A stretch of 10,939 bases of DNA, from the NCBI GenBank assembly GCA_041648755.1, contig JBAZOJ010000117.1:1-10939 (forward strand). Reading direction: 5' to 3'. A program made the translations under genes and the position numbers. This DNA comes from JBAZOJ01 sp041648755. Its GTDB lineage: Bacteria; Planctomycetota; B143-G9. A model generated the notes under the pieces. The model did no database searches. It was not told where the DNA came from and saw nothing but the letters and a program-made list of their open reading frames with translations. This document shows, piece by piece, positions 1 to 5,786 of the stretch (within the stretch, counting starts at the first letter, position 1; every line of letters starts with the position of its first letter).

Positions 1-1
1 C

Positions 2-103
2 GCAGCCGGTGTGTCGTTGTACTACACTCTTAGCCCCGCCATTGCCCGTGAAGCCTCCGCGAGCCCCGGCCTTCGCGCGCTGCTCAGGAGCCTGATCGAG
101 TAA
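2..103 (+). CDS. C-terminal end of a protein with a CFI-box-CTERM-like tail (5' truncated by window)
   Basis: An open frame runs from the left edge to a TAA at 101-103 and gives 33 residues, starting AAGVSLYYTLSPAIAR and ending GLRALLRSLIE. The pattern YY-x-LSP-x-hA...P-x-LRALhR-x-hh resembles the end of the CFI-box-CTERM domain, a C-terminal module with a CFIATAAYGS-like box, a YY..SP..A motif and a hydrophobic LRA..R tail, found on many bacterial surface or exported proteins. The CFI box itself would lie outside the window, so the assignment rests on the tail only. A strong terminator lies 25 bp downstream, which supports a real gene end. The body of the protein is unknown. It is convergent with the minus-strand cluster and is not part of it. 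Confidence 0.6.
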   Translation, partial: AAGVSLYYTLSPAIAREASASPGLRALLRSLIE

Positions 104-127
104 AGCATTGTACCGTGACTGAACGTA

Positions 128-155
128 AAAAAGGCCGCCGAAAGGCGGCCTTTTT
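128..155. terminator. Bidirectional rho-independent terminator between convergent genes
   Basis: A perfect hairpin with stem GGCCGCC (133-139), tetraloop GAAA (140-143) and stem GGCGGCC (144-150) is flanked by five A on the left and five T on the right. It therefore gives a stem-plus-U-tract on both strands. It sits 24 bp after the TAA of the plus-strand gene and about 80 bp after the TAA of the minus-strand LRR gene, so it can end both transcripts. Confidence 0.9.
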
Positions 156-217
156 GCATTGGAGGAAATCCCCTTCATCCTCAGGTGAGACGTTTGGGTT
201 CTTCTACCTATCCGGAC

Positions 218-240
218 CATCCTGATCAACGATGTTAGTC
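218..240 (-). repeat. Interspersed CATCGATG-CAGGATG repeat, copy 1 (overlaps LRR gene stop)
   Basis: Plus-strand text catcctgatcaacgatgttag. It matches the copies at 2848, 2975, 3106 and 8452, whose core is CATCCTGA-N2/3-ATCGATGT, with one change in the ATCGAT core. On the minus strand the CTAACATCG part of the repeat supplies the TAA stop of the LRR gene ending at 235, so the repeat reaches into the last two codons of that gene. Confidence 0.6.
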
Positions 241-2760
241 CTCCTCCTCCCTCTGCAGATCATCCCGGACACTAATGTCGCATCCTGGGAGTGCCTTCTT
301 CAGGATCTCGATGTTCTCTTCCGTGACAAAGCAACAATCCCGGAAATGAAGCGACTTCAGCCATGTCATCTTCGCAAGAGGGGAAATATCCTTGATCTCG
401 TAACCTTCTCTTAACCACAGAGAATCGAGCTTCTTCAGGGACAAGAGGGGCGTCAAATCCGACACATCGCTCCCGAGTCTGACTTGCAGGCTTCGAAGTT
501 CCGTCCAAGTCTCGATTCCCTCAAGGGAATTCGGCTTCCTGTCAGCGCTGATCCACGCTCCAACTATAGGGGTTCCGGGTGCGGCTCTTGGCAGATGAAG
601 GGGGGAGCAGGCGACATATCTCAAGGATTTCAGGCTGTCGAATCCTGCCACCTCGGTGCCTTCATAATCTTCCAGGACTAAGATCTCAAGCGCAGGCATC
701 GACACAAGGCCTGACGTGTTTTTCAGGTATCTGCAGTAGCCCGCGCGGAAAAACGTCAAGTGCGCCAATGGGGCGGGCAATCTCGCCAGTGCCTCGATGC
801 GACTGCAGCCGCGGATCTCGAGAGAAGCCAGGTTCCGGGCACCCGCAAGGAAGGGCAGTTTCCAGAGGGAATCGCAGCCTGACAATTCGAGCGCGCGTAA
901 GTCACCGGGCAGGAGGACGGAGTAGTCCGATATCTGTTCACAGGAGGAGAGGCTGAGGTATCGAAGGGATTTCAGCTTGCCGAGTACGGTCAAGTCCGAA
1001 CCCTCAAACCTGCAAAGTGCGAGACCCGCCAGCGATTCAGATGACTCGACAAAATCCAACGACTTCAAGCCGGAAATGTCCAATTCCAGGAACACGAGCC
1101 CCCTAAGCTGTGACAGCGAACGGTAACTCGATAAGTCTTTCTCTCGGGCTCTGGCGCTGGTTGCAGGTCCGGAGAACAAATCAAGGCGGGTCAGGGAAGT
1201 CAGGGAGGCAAGGGATTCGACATTCAAGCTGCTTCGCGTCTTGACTTTCAGTTCCCTGAGCGAAAGGCAGTCCCTGAGGCCGGACAAGTCAATCGCACTT
1301 GCGGATTCAAGGCATAGGGACTCAAGGTGCGGCACCTTTGCCAACGGCGACAAGTCCAGCCCCCCGGCGGGGAGATTGAACACCGAGATTCTTCTCAGGT
1401 TCGCAAGGGAAGACAGTGAGTCGAGGGTCTTCTGGTCCAGGTTCTGCGAGGTCAGACATTCCAGGGAGACTAAGGTGGCCATTGTCTCCGGATGCAGAAG
1501 GGGAACGTCCTGACCGATATCGAGCCTGTGTATCTTGTCTGCGACCGGCGCGAGAACAGCCAGGTCAAAAGCTTTGGGGCGGCTGACGGCCCGTGAATAC
1601 TCACCGGAGAATGACAGGTCGATGTACTTGAGCTTACTCATTGCTGCAAGTGCCGTAAGGTCGGAGTTGTACGACTGACAGAGACGAAGGTACTCGAGCT
1701 TGGCCAATCCGGCGACGGTGGAGAGATTTTGCACTCTGGAAGCAAGTGACAGGCACTTCAGTTCACCAAGTGACGATAGGAAAGAGAGGTCGGCCCGACC
1801 GGGTTCGAAGGAAAGGAACCTGAGCGAGTGCAATTGCTCAACCGATGATGTAAAGTCAGTGTACTCATCGCCTTCAAGGTACTCCGATATCTCGACGACA
1901 TCCTGCAATGCACTGTAGTTGGGCAGCCAATCCGAGAACCTGCTTACCCCCGCGAGCCTGATCGCGGTAAGGGAGCTCTCCGCTCCACGCACCATGGCCA
2001 GGCCCGACGTGGAGTCCGTAAGATGCAGGATCTTCAGGGAAGGAGGGAGCCTCACCTCGGCGGTTTCCGAAAGCTCCACCGAGAGGAAAGTGCAGGCACG
2101 GAACATCCCGAAGTCAAGTGATGTCCTGCCTTCCGGGGCCTGCAGCATCAGGCCGACCGGCTTGATCGGCACAAGAGCATCCGTCCAGGAAGGGAAACAA
2201 TCGGGATCGAAGCGGACCACGATCCTGTTCTTGGGCAGTCGTGCGAGCAAGGAGGCGTAATTGGCTGGCGGAACCCCTTGCACTTCGATATAGCGAACCC
2301 CCGCGAGATCCTCTTCGTTCGCTTCTGCTAGCCATTGCCACGTACCGGAACTGCTGAGCAGTATCGCAAAGACTCGGCCGTTGAGATAGCCAAGGTGGTC
2401 GCGGAAGTCGAAGTTCGCCGTGGGTCCGCATTTCTCCCAATAACACGTCACCTCCGGCCAATAAATCGGGTTGGGCCTGCTGCTTTCATCGCACACCTGA
2501 ACCAGGTCGCCAAGTCGGGGCTCGGAATAGGCAAGTTCCGTGTAGTAGTCGTATGGGTAGGGGCTATCGGTGCGATACTGCCGCGGGTTGCGCATCATGT
2601 CTTCGGGGCTCCCCTGCAGCAGAGCCAACTGGGCGCCCGTGATCTTGAGCGCCTTGACTTGCGCGATGGGCCGTACGCATGAATTCGTCATTGCACAGGC
2701 CGCGATCAACAGCGCTACACAAGCGACCGACCATCGGGCTGATCTGCGGGGACTTGTCAT
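235..2760 (-). CDS. Exported leucine-rich-repeat protein, probable lipoprotein (LRR paralogue A)
   Basis: The product has 841 residues from the chosen ATG at 2758-2760. The frame is open further upstream (to 2859), but this ATG follows AGGAGG (3-nt spacer) and starts directly on a signal sequence: MTSPRRSARW, a hydrophobic core VACVALL, then a lipobox-like I-A-A-C at residues 19-22, so a lipid-anchored export is likely. Residues about 30-220 form a segment I do not recognise, shared with the paralogue at 5787-8246 (landmarks TWQWLAEA, GVRYIEVQGVPPA, LLARLPK). From about 225 to 815 come many irregular leucine-rich repeats of roughly 20-24 residues with the pattern L-x2-L-x2-L-x-L...DLS-x-L, of the bacterial internalin-like kind. 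The end is KALPGCDISV plus an acidic tail REEED not found in the paralogue. LRR solenoids usually bind proteins or glycans; the ligand here is unknown. It lies 406 bp downstream of the triple FGE-like gene and is the last gene of the minus-strand cluster. Confidence 0.85.
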   Translation of the reverse strand: MTSPRRSARWSVACVALLIAACAMTNSCVRPIAQVKALKITGAQLALLQGSPEDMMRNPRQYRTDSPYPYDYYTELAYSEPRLGDLVQVCDESSRPNPIYWPEVTCYWEKCGPTANFDFRDHLGYLNGRVFAILLSSSGTWQWLAEANEEDLAGVRYIEVQGVPPANYASLLARLPKNRIVVRFDPDCFPSWTDALVPIKPVGLMLQAPEGRTSLDFGMFRACTFLSVELSETAEVRLPPSLKILHLTDSTSGLAMVRGAESSLTAIRLAGVSRFSDWLPNYSALQDVVEISEYLEGDEYTDFTSSVEQLHSLRFLSFEPGRADLSFLSSLGELKCLSLASRVQNLSTVAGLAKLEYLRLCQSYNSDLTALAAMSKLKYIDLSFSGEYSRAVSRPKAFDLAVLAPVADKIHRLDIGQDVPLLHPETMATLVSLECLTSQNLDQKTLDSLSSLANLRRISVFNLPAGGLDLSPLAKVPHLESLCLESASAIDLSGLRDCLSLRELKVKTRSSLNVESLASLTSLTRLDLFSGPATSARAREKDLSSYRSLSQLRGLVFLELDISGLKSLDFVESSESLAGLALCRFEGSDLTVLGKLKSLRYLSLSSCEQISDYSVLLPGDLRALELSGCDSLWKLPFLAGARNLASLEIRGCSRIEALARLPAPLAHLTFFRAGYCRYLKNTSGLVSMPALEILVLEDYEGTEVAGFDSLKSLRYVACSPLHLPRAAPGTPIVGAWISADRKPNSLEGIETWTELRSLQVRLGSDVSDLTPLLSLKKLDSLWLREGYEIKDISPLAKMTWLKSLHFRDCCFVTEENIEILKKALPGCDISVRDDLQREEED

Positions 2761-2847
2761 TTGCCTCCTGATCTTTCTGTACTCAGGCATCCTTCCACGG
2801 TCACAAACCTCCCGTCTTCTGCCAAACATCCTGTTCTCACCTGCGCC

Positions 2848-2870
2848 CATCCTGAGCATCGATGTGAAAT
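2848..2870 (-). repeat. Interspersed CATCGATG-CAGGATG repeat, copy 2
   Basis: Plus-strand text catcctgagcatcgatgtga. The first 18 bases match the copy at 8452 exactly. It lies about 90 bp upstream of the LRR paralogue A start. Its ATCGAT core is palindromic. Confidence 0.75.
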
Positions 2871-2974
2871 CTCCGGACTCTTAACATGGATGCACAGGAT
2901 ACTCAGGATAGCAGCCACTGATCCGGTTCCGATTCCCTGGCACGGACAAAGGCAGATTTCTCTCCTATCCTCTT

Positions 2975-2997
2975 CATCCTGAATATCGATGTGAAAG
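2975..2997 (-). repeat. Interspersed CATCGATG-CAGGATG repeat, copy 3
   Basis: Plus-strand text catcctgaatatcgatgtga, preceded by atcctctt as in copy 4 (3106). It differs from the other copies in the two or three bases before ATCGAT. Confidence 0.75.
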
Positions 2998-3016
2998 AAC
3001 GGTTTTTTCCGGCGTC

Positions 3017-3062
3017 GCAAGTCTCGTCTCTTCTTCGCTCCGCGTCTCCGCGCCTCCGCGTG
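3017..3062. repeat. CTCCGCGTCTCCGCG-type intergenic repeat, copy 1
   Basis: The plus-strand segment begins gcaagtctcgtctcttcttc and continues with three CCGCG units (ctccgcgtctccgcgcctccgcg). A second copy starts at 8338 with the same opening (gcaagtctcgtct). Repeats of this kind are common between genes in environmental bacteria and often yield spurious Arg/Glu-rich ORFs (RRRGDAERRR here). Confidence 0.8.
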
Positions 3063-3105
3063 AGAAGGGCTTTTCTTAGCCTCAGATCCTCTTCCGAATC
3101 CTCTT

Positions 3106-3128
3106 CATCCTGATCATCGATGTGAGAG
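3106..3128 (-). repeat. Interspersed CATCGATG-CAGGATG repeat, copy 4
   Basis: Plus-strand text catcctgatcatcgatgtga, preceded by aatcctctt and followed by gcccctccgg. The same left and right flanks occur around the copy at 8452. It lies about 40 bp downstream of the stop of the triple FGE-like gene. Confidence 0.75.
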
Positions 3129-3166
3129 GCCCCTCCGGCTTCCGGCCTGCTCTTATTCATCAATCA

Positions 3167-5623
3167 TCATTCATCAATTCTCGGTTGCGCCTCCGCAAGC
3201 ACGACGCGGAAGCCTATATCCCGGTTGCTTTCGTCGGGAGAGAGAGCCCAGTAGGATGCGGACCGGCATCCTTCATCGCGGGTGAATACCGAACCTCCCC
3301 GCACATAACGTAACTGCTCTCCGGGAATGCCGGGGAAGCCATCCCGCTTCTGTGCTTCGGTCAGCAGGCTTCGGCGTCCGTCTAAGCACCATTCCCACAC
3401 GTTACCGTGCATATCGAACAACCCCCACGCATTCGGTTTCTTTCCGCCAACAGGAAGCGGGTCGGAGTCTCTGTCCAAGGGGCGGCGTCCATATCCGGAG
3501 GGCTTGTCGTCATACGACAGGAAGTCGCTGGGCTGGAACTCATCCTCGACGGAAGTCTTCCCGAACCACGCGTAATCGCCAAGCTGCTTTGGATTATCTC
3601 CGAAGCAGTATTCCGTGGTGCTGCCCGCGCGGCAGCAATATTCCCACTCGGCCTCTGTCGGCAGACGGTAGGCCATCCCTTCCGGAAGCCTGCCAGCCTT
3701 CCGTTCGGCCTCAGTCAGCCTGCTGCAGAACTCCATAGCATCGAACCAGGTCACGGAATCTGCAGGCAGGTCTTCACTCCAAAGCAGTCCGAGCACTGCC
3801 GAAACATGGCTCGGATTCTCGCCCATTGCCTCCCGGTACTGCCCCTGAGTCACTTCGGTCGTGCCGATGTAGAATCCTCTGGAGACCGTCACATTGCGGA
3901 TACGCTTCTTTTCATAGTCAGTCTTTTCCGAGCCCATTCTGAATGTGCCGGGGTGAATCGCGACCAACGGGATGGGCGCGTTCTTTGGGACAACTCCGGT
4001 GAAAGGCAAAAAGGCAGGCTGCACGACGGGAGCAGCGACGACGACGCGGAATCCCGTGTCGATGTCAGGGCAGTCCGGGTACACCCAGTCGCGGTAATCG
4101 CTCCGGCTCTCGGCAGCAGGCGAATGGCGCGAACCTCCACGCACAATCCGCGCATTTCCACTTGACGGCCCGATGGGATCGCGCGATTGATCTCCCCCGG
4201 CTGCATACCATCCCTCGGAATACCAGTCGAAGCACCATTCCGACACGCCGCCGTGAACGTCGAACAATCCCCAGGCGTTCGGCAGCTTCCTCCCCACGGC
4301 GTGCAACTGCCTTGGGCGGAAATTCCTGTCGAACCAGGCATACCTGTCGAGCGACTTGGCGTCATTTCCGCAACAGAACGCGGTCGTGCTTCCGGCCCGG
4401 CACGCGTACTCCCATTCGGCCTCCGTCGGCAGCCGGTATTCCATCGCTGGCGGCAGGCGGCCCGCCTTTCGTTCGGACAGCGTAAGCTTTCGACAGAATT
4501 CCATCGCGTCAAACCACGAAACCGAATCGACGGGGAGAATGTCGCCCTTGTAGTGGCTCGGATTATCTCCCGTCACCGATCGGAACTGAGCCTGCGTAAC
4601 CTCCGTTGCCCCGATGTAGAACTCGCGCTCGATATTCACGCGGTGGACCGGTTGCGTGTCCGGCTGCCCGGTCTGCGAGCCCATCAGAAACGATCCGGGG
4701 TGTATCGTAACCAGCGTCAGTGGAGCGCCATCGAGGCAGGCAGGCAGAGGCTCGTTCTGCTCCTGAGTCTTCCGGGCCGGAGGCTCATCTTCCGGAAGGT
4801 AACTGGACGCGACGACCACCCGGAAGCCGCTTTGGGGCGTCCGAAAGAACCCCGGACGGTAAAAGGACCTGCACGCCGAACGGCAGGACTTCGCTTCCTG
4901 CGACCAAGTCCCTCCGCGAATCAGGTGGAATGCGCCCGCCTCCGGGCCGACCGGGTCGGTCGCCAGACAAGTTCCTAAGGCAGCCACATCTGACGGGTAC
5001 TTCGAGTACCAGTCTTGTACCCACTCATCGGCGTTGCCGTGCATATCGTAGAGCCCCCACGCGTTTGGCTTCTTCATCCCGACGGGGTGCGGACCTTTCC
5101 CCCTCTCCTCGCCGAACCACGCGTACTCGCCCAGCAATTTCGGATCATCTCCAAAGCAGTACTCGGACGTGCTGCCCGCCCGGCAGCAATATTCCCACTC
5201 GGCCTCCGTCGGCAGCCGGTACTCCATTTTCACTGGCAAGTGTCCACTCGCCTGTTCGAAAACCGTGAGCCTGTGGCAGAACTCGACAGCGTCGTCCCAC
5301 GGAATCGATTCCACCGGGAGATTATCCCCGTTGAACTTCATCGTGTACTCGTGCATCACAGCCCGGTATTGGGCCTGCGTGACCTCGGTCGCGCCCATGT
5401 AGAACGCCTGGGTCAGCGTTACCTTGTGGACGGGCTTCTCGTCATCCTCGCCGTTTTCCGAGCCCATTATAAATGAGCCGGGCGAGATTTTCACGAGGGG
5501 GAGGGGAGCGCTCTTGATGATATCGAACGGCGGCGGAGGGGCGTCGGATGTAAGGGAAAGCGCCAGCCAGCAGCAGCCGCAGGCGAACAGGAGGAATGCA
5601 GCAATGACAAGGGCCATTCTCAT
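3167..5623 (-). CDS. Membrane-anchored protein with three tandem FGE-sulfatase (SUMF1-like) domains
   Basis: The product has 818 residues. The N-terminal basic-hydrophobic segment (MRMALVIAAFLLFACGCCWL) is a signal anchor with no canonical lipobox, then a Pro-rich linker, then three FGE-like domains at about 39-273, 299-531 and 549-811. Each has the family landmarks: PGSFxMGS, EVTQAQYR, LPV-x-S-x-x-W-x-DA-x-EFC, YRLPTEAEWEY, C-R-AGST, NAWGL-x-D-x-HG, RGG(S/T) and GFRVV at its end. True FGE oxidises a sulfatase cysteine with a cysteine pair (Cys336/Cys341 of human SUMF1). By alignment on GG(S/T), these positions are Gln242/Cys247 in domain 1, Ser501/Ser506 in domain 2 and Thr781/Cys786 in domain 3, so formylglycine formation is unlikely and a binding or structural role more probable. 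Domain 3 has an insertion around 690-722. A single-domain FGE protein normally has about 250-300 residues. The ATG chosen matches the MRM start of the paralogue at 9457. It ends TGA TGA. It lies 163 bp after LRR paralogue B on the same strand. Confidence 0.88.
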   Translation of the reverse strand: MRMALVIAAFLLFACGCCWLALSLTSDAPPPPFDIIKSAPLPLVKISPGSFIMGSENGEDDEKPVHKVTLTQAFYMGATEVTQAQYRAVMHEYTMKFNGDNLPVESIPWDDAVEFCHRLTVFEQASGHLPVKMEYRLPTEAEWEYCCRAGSTSEYCFGDDPKLLGEYAWFGEERGKGPHPVGMKKPNAWGLYDMHGNADEWVQDWYSKYPSDVAALGTCLATDPVGPEAGAFHLIRGGTWSQEAKSCRSACRSFYRPGFFRTPQSGFRVVVASSYLPEDEPPARKTQEQNEPLPACLDGAPLTLVTIHPGSFLMGSQTGQPDTQPVHRVNIEREFYIGATEVTQAQFRSVTGDNPSHYKGDILPVDSVSWFDAMEFCRKLTLSERKAGRLPPAMEYRLPTEAEWEYACRAGSTTAFCCGNDAKSLDRYAWFDRNFRPRQLHAVGRKLPNAWGLFDVHGGVSEWCFDWYSEGWYAAGGDQSRDPIGPSSGNARIVRGGSRHSPAAESRSDYRDWVYPDCPDIDTGFRVVVAAPVVQPAFLPFTGVVPKNAPIPLVAIHPGTFRMGSEKTDYEKKRIRNVTVSRGFYIGTTEVTQGQYREAMGENPSHVSAVLGLLWSEDLPADSVTWFDAMEFCSRLTEAERKAGRLPEGMAYRLPTEAEWEYCCRAGSTTEYCFGDNPKQLGDYAWFGKTSVEDEFQPSDFLSYDDKPSGYGRRPLDRDSDPLPVGGKKPNAWGLFDMHGNVWEWCLDGRRSLLTEAQKRDGFPGIPGEQLRYVRGGSVFTRDEGCRSASYWALSPDESNRDIGFRVVLAEAQPRIDE

Positions 5624-5638
5624 TCGGGCTTCGCTCCG

Positions 5639-5673
5639 CTCCTATCTTCGCTCGACTCTTGGTTTTGTTCACG
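5639..5673 (-). promoter_or_regulatory. Leader element upstream of triple FGE-like gene (shared with LRR paralogue B)
   Basis: These 35 bp match 8264-8298 upstream of LRR paralogue B at 27 positions by eye, with the shared words GTGAACAAAA and CGAGCGAA-N-ATAGG on the minus strand. The GTGAACAAAA word begins 49 nt before the ATG here and 51 nt before the ATG of LRR paralogue B. The position suggests a transcribed leader or promoter-proximal element. I cannot identify a bound factor, and common descent by duplication could explain it without function. Confidence 0.45.
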
Positions 5674-5786
5674 TAGTCTTGATCGTTGCAGATAGAGCGA
5701 CGAGGCTGAGTGAGCATGACAGGGGCATGGAATACCGATCCTTCGGTCCGCTGAAAGTGAGCCAAGACCTCTGGCGTCATTGTCCC

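Larger units (their letters stand above)
2761..3166. other. Repeat-rich spacer between triple FGE-like gene and LRR paralogue A
   Basis: I see no gene in these 406 bp. They hold three copies of the CATCGATG-CAGGATG repeat (2848-2870, 2975-2997, 3106-3128), one CTCCGCGTCTCCGCG-type repeat (3017-3062), and a partial reverse-oriented relative (GGATGCACAGGATACTCAGGAT, 2888-2909). Short minus-strand frames here encode IDxQDxED-type peptides, which are translations of the repeats. The spacer matches that between the other FGE/LRR pair (8247-8503) in repeat content and order. I found no clear terminator or sigma-70-like promoter. Confidence 0.7.

Noticed and set aside
2761..2859. Longer start for LRR paralogue A (to 2859)
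   Set aside because: The added residues are basic, overlap a repeat and would bury the signal sequence. The ATG at 2760 has AGGAGG and begins the signal peptide directly.
2903..3163. Short minus-strand frame (86 codons) with IDDQDEEDSEED and RRRGDAERRR
   Set aside because: It is a translation of the two interspersed repeats; the same peptide words recur at 2757-3020 and 8294-8500 in step with the repeats, not with a gene.
3407..4165. Long plus-strand open frame (252 codons) opposite the triple FGE gene; similar ones at 4187-4978 and 4720-5268
   Set aside because: They lie antisense to well-supported FGE-like domains, are rich in Arg/Pro/Ser as expected of reverse reading of GC-rich coding DNA, and show no domain pattern.
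4805..4915. Diversity-generating retroelement variable repeat
   Set aside because: No reverse transcriptase, accessory gene or template repeat is in the window, and the differences are not confined to adenine positions and include a length change. Kept only as a variability finding.
3167..5623. CRISPR or short tandem repeat reading of the regular repetition
   Set aside because: The repetition is at domain scale (about 250 residues) with diverged copies, and the intergenic repeats are irregularly spaced; no repeat-spacer pattern exists.
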